This document shows positions 39,674 through 48,840 of a DNA stretch of 64,000 nt, piece by piece. The stretch is taken from assembly GCA_905235375.1 (NCBI GenBank), contig CAJOLH010000015.1:38248-102247 (forward strand), written 5' to 3'. The DNA comes from an uncultured Bacteroidales bacterium. Its GTDB lineage: Bacteria > Bacteroidota > Bacteroidia > Bacteroidales > UBA3663. The translations under genes were made by a program, and so were the position numbers. Positions within the stretch are counted from its first letter, which is position 1, and every line of letters starts with the position of its first letter. The notes below the pieces were generated by a model, which saw only the letters and a list, made by a program, of their open reading frames with translations, was not told the origin of the DNA and searched no databases.

Positions 39674-40834
39674 ATGAAGGTTTTATACATTGCTCATACT
39701 TCCGACAATGAAGGCTCTTCTGTAGCCCTCATCAACATTGCAAAAGGGATGCAAGGCAGGGACATCGAATTTGCAGTAGTATGCCCCGACTCCAAGGGAA
39801 CCATAGTTGCGAGCCTCCATGCAATGGGTGTTAGGGTCTTTGTCCCACGATTCCAATACGCCGGCTTCTATGTTTATCCGCTGACAAAGAATCCTCTGCT
39901 TTGGCTTAAGAGAATGTTGGGCATCGCCTTGCGCGAATTATATGGCAGATGGTATTTACTCAAAGTGGTGAAGGTCTTTCATCCTGACATCCTTCACACC
40001 AACAGCGGAGCGTGTGCCTTGGGGTGGAAAATCGCAAGAAGAATGCACATACATCATGTCTGGCATATCAGAGAATACATGGATAAGGATTTTGGGCTGA
40101 CCGTCATTCCATCCAATCGGGCATATCGAGACCGTCTGCTCAGCAGCAATAACTACAATATTGCCATCACACAATCCATCTTCAAGCACTTCAATCTTCG
40201 TCCAGTAGATGAATGTATTTACGACGGAGTAATTGACAGTCATCGAGCCGTCGGCGACGCTCCCTCATTCGGCTATCCTTATTTTCTCTTCGTAGGCAAT
40301 ATAATCAAAGCCAAGGGCGTCGATGCTCTCGTCGATCAATTTCTTTCTTTCCACAGGTCTGACGACCGACATCATCTGGTTCTCGCCGGTCCCTATGACA
40401 GAGATCCCGAATTCTACGACTCTCTACAGAAAAAAATAGCTGCCGCTAATGACTCTGATTACGTTCATTGGCTGGGACATCGTACTGATGTCTATGAACT
40501 GATGCGAGGTGCCACCGCCTTGATCGTTCCCAGCTACAACGAAGGATTTGGATTTATCACCGCCGAGGCAATGTTCTGCAATTGTTTAGTAATCGGTCGA
40601 GATACGGCTGGTACCAAAGAACAATTCGACAAGGGCAAGGATGAAAGCGGTGGAGAGATTGGTCTGCGCTTTTCAAGCGATAGCGAGATGCCCTTTCTCA
40701 TGCATCTGGCTGCCAACTCGAATTTCGATGAAATAAAAAAAAGAGCATTGGAAGTAGTTTTGAATAACTATACCATAGAAGCAAACACACAACGCATTTA
40801 TAAATTCTACGAGAAAGTACTTTCACAGCATTAA
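39674..40834 (+). CDS. glycosyltransferase, GT4/group 1
   Basis: MKVLYIAHTSDNEGSSVALINIAKGM...FVGNIIKAKGVDALVDQF...IVPSYNEGFGFITAEAMFCNCLVIGRDTAG. Confidence 0.88.
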   Translation: MKVLYIAHTSDNEGSSVALINIAKGMQGRDIEFAVVCPDSKGTIVASLHAMGVRVFVPRFQYAGFYVYPLTKNPLLWLKRMLGIALRELYGRWYLLKVVKVFHPDILHTNSGACALGWKIARRMHIHHVWHIREYMDKDFGLTVIPSNRAYRDRLLSSNNYNIAITQSIFKHFNLRPVDECIYDGVIDSHRAVGDAPSFGYPYFLFVGNIIKAKGVDALVDQFLSFHRSDDRHHLVLAGPYDRDPEFYDSLQKKIAAANDSDYVHWLGHRTDVYELMRGATALIVPSYNEGFGFITAEAMFCNCLVIGRDTAGTKEQFDKGKDESGGEIGLRFSSDSEMPFLMHLAANSNFDEIKKRALEVVLNNYTIEANTQRIYKFYEKVLSQH

Positions 40835-40845
40835 GACTATCTGGG

Positions 40846-41871
40846 CTATTTGTCAGCACCACCATAACTGATCAGCAAGCCGATCACCGCCGAATAGCTC
40901 TTCCGCCCCTCCTCAATCCTATTGGAACGAAGATAGAGGTCAAAGATCTTATCCTGAATATTGCCAAGAGTCGTGCTGTAGAGGCCCGACCAATGTTCAT
41001 ACCTTGCCTGCTCAAGCTGGATTATCTCGGGTCGAATCTGGGCTCGAAACACTTCGTATTCCTCCCCTCCCACACCCTCCATCGCACGAAGCACATAGTG
41101 CAGGATGGAAAGATAGCCGCTGAAACGTATCGACGGAACGTCGCTCGACGTGCAGGCAAGGAAACCGTAGAAGTTCGCCTCCCCTTCGCTGGTGATGCCT
41201 AAGAGGTGCGAAAGTTCATGCGCGTAGGTCGCTGCATATTCGCAGGGCAGCAGGTCACCGTTAACAATAAATTCGCCGAAGAAAGGCCCCATCGTGCCCG
41301 TCACTCCAACCTTCGAGGCGAGCGGTGTCAGCAGCATGGTCTTCACCTGCGGTTGCTCGGTGAAAGGCGTATGGATACCTAACCTTTCACCCATTCGGGC
41401 ATATTGCCTCACCACCTCCCGCTGCACCAGCGCTTCGTCAACTTCCTTTATCTCGACATACGCATCATTGAGCCTCTCCACATAGTCGTCGGCAAAGCGC
41501 TGTAAGGCAGCAACGTCATAGTTCGGACGAGGTGTCGATGTGCGCTGATAGAAGTCCGATTGGCTATAGTTCAGCCCCCAAGCCGCATAGAACCACACGT
41601 AGAGCCACACTACCAGCTCCATTTCCATCCACAAAACCTTGCGCTTCCGCTGTCTGCATTTCGTAACGGCGAGAATAGGATAAAGCAGAAGGCCCAGGAT
41701 TCCAACGATATAGAAAACTCCACTGATGCTGAAAGGCATCAACGAGGAAAACGCAGACAATGGCTTGGCAACAACGGGGTAGATATGCTGCGCATATAGG
41801 TCGCCCCCTCCAGGCAGGAGTTGGAACGACACAACCAACAGAAACAATATCAGCAGAACCGTTCGTCTCAT
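40846..41871 (-). CDS. DUF3810-family membrane protein with zinc-protease-like HELSH motif
   Basis: TM N-terminus; AATYAHELSHLLGITSEGEANFYGFLAC. Confidence 0.75.
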   Translation of the reverse strand: MRRTVLLILFLLVVSFQLLPGGGDLYAQHIYPVVAKPLSAFSSLMPFSISGVFYIVGILGLLLYPILAVTKCRQRKRKVLWMEMELVVWLYVWFYAAWGLNYSQSDFYQRTSTPRPNYDVAALQRFADDYVERLNDAYVEIKEVDEALVQREVVRQYARMGERLGIHTPFTEQPQVKTMLLTPLASKVGVTGTMGPFFGEFIVNGDLLPCEYAATYAHELSHLLGITSEGEANFYGFLACTSSDVPSIRFSGYLSILHYVLRAMEGVGGEEYEVFRAQIRPEIIQLEQARYEHWSGLYSTTLGNIQDKIFDLYLRSNRIEEGRKSYSAVIGLLISYGGADK

Positions 41872-41978
41872 CTTAGTCTTGCATACTTCGAGCGCAAAGA
41901 TACGAATTATTTCCGATTTATCCAAATCCTTTGGGAGTTATTCGCAAAAATAAAACAAAAACCAGTTCACAACCTTCG

Positions 41979-42480
41979 TAAGCACGCTGTCGCGCGACAG
42001 AATGCTTTATCCCATCGAAGAATACCCTTTCTTGGCCAGAATTGGGTATGCTCCCGCAGAAGAATGACCATTTTCAGCCAAGAATGGTTATGCTCCCGTC
42101 GGCGAAAGCATTCTGTCGGCCGTCAGAGTGCCTTATCCTGTCGAAGAATTCCCTTTCTTGGTCAGGATTGGGTATTCTTCAATCGTGGCATACCCTTTTT
42201 TGGCCAACTTTGGTTATGCTCCAAACGGAGAAAGCACTCTGACGGCCGACAGAGTGCTTTTTCCAAACGAGGAATACACTTTCTTGGCCGAAATTGGTCA
42301 TGCTCCTGTCGCAGCATACCCTTTCTTGGCCAACTTTGGTTATGCTCCAAACGGAAAAAGCACTCTGACGGCCGACATAGTGCTTTTTCCAACCGAGGAA
42401 TACCCTTTCTTGGCCGAAATCGGTCATGCTCCCGTCGAGGCATGACCTTTTTCGGCCAAGACTGGTCATACCTCGATTTG
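41979..42480. repeat. array of twelve 42-bp palindromic units in a 126-bp higher-order repeat (ABC x4)
   Basis: Unit centres (GGCC or variant) at 41992, 42034, 42076, 42118, 42160, 42202, 42244, 42286, 42328, 42370, 42412 and 42454: exactly 42 bp apart. Best palindrome AAAGCACTCTG-ACGGCCGA-CAGAGTGCTTT at 42231-42260. Confidence 0.93.
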
Positions 42481-42695
42481 AGATGGTGTATTTGCCGTCT
42501 TAGCCTTCCAATTAGACAAATTAATCCGATAATTTTCATCGGGAAATGCAATTATTTGGCAAAAAGAGGGAATTATCGGAAAAAGACATTATTTTTGCAT
42601 TTTAGTTTCCGATATATCGGAATAACGGCATACCGTAATTTCGGAATCCCGGAATAACGAAATCCCCCGCAAAAAGCAATAACCCAAAAAGAAAT

Positions 42696-43976
42696 ATGAA
42701 GAAAAACCTCGAGACCATCTGCGTTCACGGCGGATGGAAGCCCCAGAAAGGCGAACCCCAGCAGTTGCCTATTTACGAGAGCACCACATTCAAGTATGAA
42801 ACCAGCGATCAGATGGCACGTCTCTTCGACCTGAAGGACGACGGCTACTTCTACACCCGCCTTGCCAACCCCACCAACGATGCCGTGGCCAAGAAGATTG
42901 CCGCCCTCGAAGGCGGTGTAGGTGCCGTCCTTACCTCCTCGGGACAGGCTGCCAACTTCTACGCCATCTTCAACATCTGCGAAGCTGGCGACCACTTCGT
43001 CACATCCAACACCATCTACGGCGGCACGTTCAACCTCTTCGGCGTGACGCTCAAGAAACTCGGCATAGAATGTACCTTCATCGATCCCGATTGGGACGAC
43101 GAACGTATCGAGGCTGCCTTCCGTCCGAACACGAAATGCTTCTTCGGCGAAACTATCTCCAACCCCGGTGGAAACGTGTTCGACATCGAGCGATTTGCCA
43201 AGATGGCGCACCGCCATGGCGTGCCCCTCATCGTCGATAACACCTTCGCCACGCCCATCAACTGCCGTCCCTTCGAATGGGGCTGCGACATCGTGACCCA
43301 CTCCACCACAAAATACATGGACGGACACGCCGCACAGGTGGGCGGTGCTGTAGTCGATTCGGGCAACTTCGACTGGGATGCCTACGGCACGAAGTTCCAC
43401 GGCCTGACCACGCCCGACGAGAGCTACCACGGCCTCACCTACACCAAGGCTTTCGGCAAGATGGCCTACACCACCAAGCTCGTCAGCCAGCTGATGCGCG
43501 ACTTGGGCAGCATCCCCTCGCCCTTCAACGCTTATATCCTCAACCTTGGCCTTGAGTCGCTGGCACTGCGCATGAAGCAGCATTGCGCGAATGCCCAGAA
43601 GGTTGCCGAGTGGCTGGAGAAGAACCCGCGTGTGAGCTGGGTGAACTACTGCGGCCTGCCTTCTAACAAGTATTATCCCTTGGCGCAAAAATACCTGCCC
43701 AACGGCTCGTGCGGAGTCATTGCCTTCGGCCTGAAGGGAACGCGTGAGGATGCCATCCGCTTCATGGACAACCTCGACTTCATCTCCATCGTCACCCACG
43801 TCGCCGATGCCCGCACCTGCGTGCTCCATCCCGCCAGCCACACCCATCGCCAGCTCTCCGAAGAACAGCTTCGCGAAGCAGGCGTCGCTCCCGACCTCGT
43901 TCGCCTCTCAGTCGGCATCGAAAACGTCGATGACATCATCGCCGACCTTGAGCAGGCGATGGCTAAGATGGGATGA
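42696..43976 (+). CDS. O-acetylhomoserine aminocarboxypropyltransferase / Cys-Met metabolism PLP enzyme (MetY-like)
   Basis: TICVHGGW, PIYESTTFKYE, YTRLANPTNDAVAKKIAALEGG, HSTTKYMDGHAAQVGG, VRLSVGIENVDDIIADLEQA. Confidence 0.92.
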   Translation: MKKNLETICVHGGWKPQKGEPQQLPIYESTTFKYETSDQMARLFDLKDDGYFYTRLANPTNDAVAKKIAALEGGVGAVLTSSGQAANFYAIFNICEAGDHFVTSNTIYGGTFNLFGVTLKKLGIECTFIDPDWDDERIEAAFRPNTKCFFGETISNPGGNVFDIERFAKMAHRHGVPLIVDNTFATPINCRPFEWGCDIVTHSTTKYMDGHAAQVGGAVVDSGNFDWDAYGTKFHGLTTPDESYHGLTYTKAFGKMAYTTKLVSQLMRDLGSIPSPFNAYILNLGLESLALRMKQHCANAQKVAEWLEKNPRVSWVNYCGLPSNKYYPLAQKYLPNGSCGVIAFGLKGTREDAIRFMDNLDFISIVTHVADARTCVLHPASHTHRQLSEEQLREAGVAPDLVRLSVGIENVDDIIADLEQAMAKMG

Positions 43977-44016
43977 TGTGTTTTTAACACGAATTATCGT
44001 GAATTATCGCAAATTT

Positions 44017-44045
44017 AATGCCGGCAGATGGGTTCTGTCGGCATT
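44017..44045 (+). terminator. terminator-like hairpin
   Basis: AATGCCGGCAGA-tgggt-TCTGTCGGCATT. Confidence 0.55.
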
Positions 44046-44187
44046 ATTGTTATTTACCTCTTCGGATAGATGGAGTCGCGGCAAATACTACTCCCCAATA
44101 AGGAGCCAGTACGTATATGTCGTTGCAATCCCAACTTTCGATTAGAAAAGGCACAGCATCCCACAATGCCGCACCTATCGATTGCTC

Positions 44188-44886
44188 TTATTCTTTGGGA
44201 AGCTTGATAAGTCCCGCTTTCTCAAGGATGGGCAGAACATGAGAGGCAGCTTTTCGCTTCGACTCGTCCTTCTCGTTCCAATACAGTTGTTGAAGGTCTT
44301 CACGATCCTTGACAATCTCGTGCATCTCCTCATCGTCCATCAGCTGGAGGATAATATGTCCCTTTTTATCTGTTCCACTCGAAACGACATAGCAAACCAT
44401 ATCCTTCAACATGTCACTGGCAATCATTCCGCCTGCAATTCCACCGCCAATAGCGCCACCAAGCACTCCGAAAACGCCAGCAATGGCTCCAGCGTTCATT
44501 GACTCCTTACGGCCAATCTTTCGGTTGACAAAAAGCAGGTCGTTCTGTCCCATGCGGATCGCTCTCGAATAACCGTTGCCGAAGCGGGCTTTCTCATAGC
44601 GAAGATTACGGCAGTTCACATAGATGGTATCTGCCTGCATCACGGCGAAAATTTCCTTCTTCAACATTTTGTCGATGGTCTTATCTCCTGTTTTCAAAAT
44701 AAAGTCACTTCCACCCCACCATACCTGATGAGTCTTGCTTTGTTGATCGAAACAGACGGTGTCCAAGGGCTGCCAGCGGCCAGCTACAAAATCTTCATAA
44801 GTGTTGCAGTAACGGCACTGTGCCTGGAGTGTAACGGATGTCAGCATAAGGAGCGACATCAGAAAGAGGATAAAGATTTTTTTCAT
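44188..44886 (-). CDS. exported protein with Gly-rich (glycine-zipper-like) segment
   Basis: Signal peptide; AGAIAGVFGVLGGAIGGGIAGGMIASD. Confidence 0.6.
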   Translation of the reverse strand: MKKIFILFLMSLLMLTSVTLQAQCRYCNTYEDFVAGRWQPLDTVCFDQQSKTHQVWWGGSDFILKTGDKTIDKMLKKEIFAVMQADTIYVNCRNLRYEKARFGNGYSRAIRMGQNDLLFVNRKIGRKESMNAGAIAGVFGVLGGAIGGGIAGGMIASDMLKDMVCYVVSSGTDKKGHIILQLMDDEEMHEIVKDREDLQQLYWNEKDESKRKAASHVLPILEKAGLIKLPKE

Positions 44887-45112
44887 ACGATTTGATGTAA
44901 TAGCATATTTTAATTAAAGAAATATAGAACTCATCGTTCTTCTACAATATAACGTATCAGGGACGAAATTATTGTCTTTGGGCGTTAGTTTTTCTCAAAG
45001 AATCGCCGCAATTTATCTTTGTTATGTTGCGAACCTCACGCCGATTTGTTTCAAAGGACTCCAAAAATATCAAAAAAGACGAATAAATTTTGGATTTACC
45101 ACTTTTATACCT

Positions 45113-45120
45113 TATCTTTG
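45113..45120 (+). promoter_or_regulatory. -7 box (TATCTTTG) upstream of sugar MFS gene
   Basis: TAnnTTTG consensus 40 nt upstream of the ATG. Confidence 0.5.
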
Positions 45121-45159
45121 CACACGTTTTTATTTACCTTTCATTTAATAATACCTGTT

Positions 45160-46632
45160 ATGCAACAAAACGAAAAGGGTAGCAAAGGCTACTTGTTTGG
45201 TATCGTGTTGGTAGCCGTTCTGGGCGGATTGCTCTTCGGTTACGACACCGCTGTCATCTCTGGAGCCGAGAAAGGCTTGCAGGCCTTCTTCAAGGGAGCC
45301 GACGGATTTGTTTACACCGACTACATCCACGGCTTCACATCTTCGTCAGCACTCATCGGCTGCATCATCGGCTCGGCACTCTCGGGTCTGTTTGCCACAA
45401 GCTTCGGGCGCAAGCGTTCGCTCATCTTCGCCGGTGTCTGCTTCTTCCTCTCTGCCTGGGGAAGCATGAGTCCAGAGACGGGCATCCTTGCAAAGGGCGA
45501 ACCTACGATGACGCTGCTCGTAGTCTTCAACCTATACCGCGTGCTCGGCGGCATCGGCGTTGGCATGGCATCGGCCATCTGCCCGATGTATATCGGCGAA
45601 GTCGCACCTGCCAACATCCGAGGTATGCTTGTCAGCTGGAACCAGTTCGCCATCATCTTTGGTCAGCTCGTCGTCTATTTCGTCAACCTCGTTATTCTGG
45701 GCTCACATGCCAATCCCATCTATGATGCCGTGTCGGGCGTAATCACCAACTTTACCGAAGCACAGTGGACCATCGAAACCGGCTGGCGATATATGTTTGG
45801 CAGCGAAATGGTGCCTGCCGGACTCTTCACCCTGCTTATCTGCTTTGTGCCCGAGACACCGCGCTATCTTGCCATGACTGGACAGGACGAGAAGGCACTG
45901 CACGTCCTTTCGCGCATCAATGGTTATTCGAAAGCGGTTGACATCCTCGAAAACATCAAGAACACCGTGGCCGAAAAGAAGGAGCGCCTGTTTGCCTACG
46001 GCTTCATGTGCATCTTTGTGGGCGTGATGCTCAGCGTATTCCAGCAGACTGTCGGCATCAATGCCGTGCTCTACTATGCACCGCGCATCTTCGCCGACAT
46101 GGGCATGGACAATCCAATGATGCAGACTGTCATCATGGGCATCGTCAACATCACGTTCACACTCGTGGCTGTGTTCACCGTCGAGAAGCTGGGCCGCAAA
46201 CCGCTGCTCATCACTGGCTCTCTGGGTATGGCCCTCGGTGCCTTGGGTGTGGCTGTCACCTTCGGCAACGAATCGTTGAGCATCGTTACCATGCTCAGCA
46301 TCATGGTCTATTCGGCCTGCTTCATGTTCTCGTGGGGGCCCATCTGCTGGGTATATATCTCCGAGCTCTTCCCCAACACCATCCGTGGTGCTGCCACCGC
46401 CATTGCCGTGGCCTTCCAGTGGATCTTCAACTTCATCGTAAGCTCTACGTTCGTGCCGTTGTTCAATATGCACATCACCCCTGGCGACGACTTCGGCCAC
46501 TGGTTCACCTACGGCCTCTACGGACTCATCTGCATCATTGCTGCCATCTTCGTCTGGAAGCTCGTTCCCGAGACCAAGGGCAAGTCGCTCGAAGATATGT
46601 CACGTCTCTGGCGTGAACGCAACAAGAAGTAA
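45160..46632 (+). CDS. sugar porter family MFS transporter (xylose-type)
   Basis: GGLLFGYDTAVISGAEKGL, FGRKRSLIFAG, PETPRYLAM, FQQTVGINAVLYYAPRIF, VPETKGKSLEDM. Confidence 0.93.
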   Translation: MQQNEKGSKGYLFGIVLVAVLGGLLFGYDTAVISGAEKGLQAFFKGADGFVYTDYIHGFTSSSALIGCIIGSALSGLFATSFGRKRSLIFAGVCFFLSAWGSMSPETGILAKGEPTMTLLVVFNLYRVLGGIGVGMASAICPMYIGEVAPANIRGMLVSWNQFAIIFGQLVVYFVNLVILGSHANPIYDAVSGVITNFTEAQWTIETGWRYMFGSEMVPAGLFTLLICFVPETPRYLAMTGQDEKALHVLSRINGYSKAVDILENIKNTVAEKKERLFAYGFMCIFVGVMLSVFQQTVGINAVLYYAPRIFADMGMDNPMMQTVIMGIVNITFTLVAVFTVEKLGRKPLLITGSLGMALGALGVAVTFGNESLSIVTMLSIMVYSACFMFSWGPICWVYISELFPNTIRGAATAIAVAFQWIFNFIVSSTFVPLFNMHITPGDDFGHWFTYGLYGLICIIAAIFVWKLVPETKGKSLEDMSRLWRERNKK

Positions 46633-46652
46633 CGCTTAATCGCTGATTAAAC

Positions 46653-46710
46653 AAAGGACGGAAACGTCGGACACCTACAAGAAATCCGCGTTTCCGCCCT
46701 TTATTTTGTA
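46653..46710 (+). terminator. intrinsic terminator
   Basis: AAAGGACGGAAACG ... CGTTTCCGCCCTTT followed by ATTTTG. Confidence 0.6.
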
Positions 46711-46913
46711 GTCAACTCCTGATAGAGCGAGAAGAGTCGGGCGAAGCAACCACTCTGAACGACAATTCGGTGCGGGCGACATCCATCTTGCAGATTTGCT
46801 CCGCGAGGAGGTTCATGTTGTGAAAACGGTCGTAGTCCGAGGGTTCATGGTTAAGGGTTGAGGATTCATGGTTAAGAGCGCCATCGAATTGAGATGGCAT
46901 AGCATCGAGGTCA

Positions 46914-47075
46914 TCAGGCCAAGGGGCGAGGATGAACGGGATCCATATTGAGGGAGCCAAAGAGGGGATCTCGATGGGCAATAACGATGGTGATGAGGTA
47001 AATGCCGCGCTCGTAGTAGTCGTGACCTTTGTAATGCGGACGATGGGACGGGTATTGTGGGATGGGGATCGTCAT
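46914..47075 (-). pseudogene. truncated REP-associated tyrosine transposase (RAYT/Y1_Tnp-like) fragment
   Basis: MTIPIPQYPSHRPHYKGHDYYERGIYLITIVIAHRDPLFGSLNMDPVHPRPLA*; resembles the N-terminus of RAYT proteins; no HUH/Tyr domain follows. Confidence 0.55.
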
Positions 47076-48122
47076 TCAATCATGTTTGCTGTATGTGGTT
47101 TGGGCGTCAGGTAACTGCGAACAAGCCTTGACGGCCTGTAGGTCGCGGGCGAGTTGTGCCTTGAGATCTTCAAGTGACTCCATCTTGCGCTCATCGCGGA
47201 TACGGTCGATGAAACGCAGGCTGAGACGCTGGCCGTAGAGGTCGCCACTGAAGCCGATGAGATGGGCCTCGATGGTGAGACGGTGCTCATTCTCGACCGT
47301 GGGGCGATAGCCAACGTTGACCATTGCCAGAAAGCGGCGGGCATCGGGAAGTGTAGCAATGGCGGCATACACGCCACGACGCGGAAGGTCGGTTTCATTT
47401 CCTTCGGCAGCAATGTTTGCGGTAGGATAACCCAGCCGGCGTCCCAACTGATGACCGCGCACGACGATGCCCGATATCTCCTCGCCCATGGTCACGAAAC
47501 GGAACTGCTGGCCGCGATACACCATCTTGACCAACGCGAAACGCACGAGGTCGGCAAGCAGACGGATGGCGCTCTGTCGCGAGAGTGTTACCCGACGGCA
47601 GAACTGATTGAGCGTAAGTCCGGCTTCGCCCTCCTTGGCGAGCAGGTCGAGAGCGGTGGCCTGTTGCTCGGTGAAACGCATCAGCGAACCGACATCGTGC
47701 TGTTCGCTGCGCCAAAGGGCAAGATGGACGGGCGTGGCCACGATGTTCTCGTCGGCGACACGCACGTATGCACGCCAACGTCCATCCTCTTCACGTGCCA
47801 TAACGGGGCGGTCGGTCGAAGCAGGGATGGTGGCGATGAGCACCGTGTGACCTTCGGCTTTCACCGTTTCCCACGTGCAATCGACTTCGGGCCGACATCC
47901 AGTGTGGGCAGCAGCATCAATCATGTAGATCTCCTCGTCGCTGCGCACGCCCGCTATCGTCCCATTGTCGCGCACACCGACGAGCAGCCGCCCGCCCTTC
48001 GTATTGGCAAAAGCGGAGATGCTGTGGGCAATCTTGCTCACGCTGGATATCTCGTATTTGAAATCCTGTTGCTGATGTTCGCCCTCGGCGATGAGTTCGC
48101 TCAGGCGGTCCTTGGGTTTCAT
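47076..48122 (-). CDS. AlbA_2 (Schlafen-like) domain + winged HTH + riboflavin kinase fusion
   Basis: N-terminus HQQQDFKYEISSVSKIAHSISAFANTKGGRLLVGVRDNGTIAGV; C-terminus VVRGHQLGRRLGYPTANI...RGVYAAIA...NVGYRPTV...IEAHLIGFSGDLYGQRLSLRFIDRIRDERK. Confidence 0.85.
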   Translation of the reverse strand: MKPKDRLSELIAEGEHQQQDFKYEISSVSKIAHSISAFANTKGGRLLVGVRDNGTIAGVRSDEEIYMIDAAAHTGCRPEVDCTWETVKAEGHTVLIATIPASTDRPVMAREEDGRWRAYVRVADENIVATPVHLALWRSEQHDVGSLMRFTEQQATALDLLAKEGEAGLTLNQFCRRVTLSRQSAIRLLADLVRFALVKMVYRGQQFRFVTMGEEISGIVVRGHQLGRRLGYPTANIAAEGNETDLPRRGVYAAIATLPDARRFLAMVNVGYRPTVENEHRLTIEAHLIGFSGDLYGQRLSLRFIDRIRDERKMESLEDLKAQLARDLQAVKACSQLPDAQTTYSKHD

Positions 48123-48616
48123 TTCTCTTTCGTTGTAATGGTTTTCTGGAAAGCCAGACGCGGGTCGCCATTGGTCAGATGGATAATGCCGCAATAGGTG
48201 AAGCCGAACTTTCGAAGCAGGTGCTGCATCGTCTTGTTGTCGGCATGGGTGTCGATACGCACGGTGTCGGTGAGTGCAAACGCATAGTCGAGCACACGAC
48301 TCATCACGCCATGTACCTTTGTGCCCGAAGCTATGCGATGGATCACGTAGTACGGATGGTCGTTGAGCCATTGGCCTTCATAAATCTCGGCATACGTCGG
48401 GTCGGGGCCTTCGATGAGGGCGAAGGTGGCCACAGGTTCAACGTCCTCCTCCATCACATAGCTGACGCCACGCTCCACGTCATCCTCAATCTGCTGACGC
48501 GAGGGATGTCCATCGGCCCACTGATGGATATTACCTTCGGCCACCATCTTCTTACGCGCCTCGTCGATGAGAGCAAGGATGGCAGATATATCGTCCGTAG
48601 AGGATTTGCGTATCAT
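48119..48616 (-). CDS. GNAT-family N-acetyltransferase
   Basis: IRKSSTDDISAILALIDEARKKM...YVIHRIASGTKVHGVMSRVLDYAFAL...FGFTYCGII. Confidence 0.8.
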   Translation of the reverse strand: MIRKSSTDDISAILALIDEARKKMVAEGNIHQWADGHPSRQQIEDDVERGVSYVMEEDVEPVATFALIEGPDPTYAEIYEGQWLNDHPYYVIHRIASGTKVHGVMSRVLDYAFALTDTVRIDTHADNKTMQHLLRKFGFTYCGIIHLTNGDPRLAFQKTITTKEK

Positions 48617-48794
48617 GAGGCTTTCTGAACTTATCTTTTCTAATTTTGGCACAAAGGTACTATATTCTGGCCAATTTACCAAAATAAAGAATAAATAAAA
48701 GTAAAAATATGAACATTTGTCAGTCATTTTACATAAAATTCATAAAAAAAACAGAATTTCACGTTCAAAAGCCCTCCATTTACGAAATAATAAC

Positions 48795-48802
48795 TATCTT
48801 TG
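48795..48802 (+). promoter_or_regulatory. -7 box (TATCTTTG) upstream of VTC-domain gene
   Basis: TAnnTTTG consensus 39 nt upstream of the ATG. Confidence 0.5.
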
Positions 48803-48840
48803 CACATCGAAAACTATATAAAATGCGTTAAATCACCCCA

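Noticed and set aside
41979-42480. CRISPR array
   Set aside because: Units are contiguous palindromic 42-mers with related sequence throughout; there are no unique spacers and no cas genes.
42573-43847. Antisense ORF of 424 aa opposite the MetY-like gene
   Set aside because: Mirror-frame artefact of codon bias opposite a well-recognised enzyme.
46712-46981. 89-aa minus ORF downstream of the RAYT relic
   Set aside because: Starts in a different frame from the relic and runs through TTAACCATGAA-type repeats (LNHESSTLNHEP); its C-terminal part could be degraded transposase sequence but is not independently supported.
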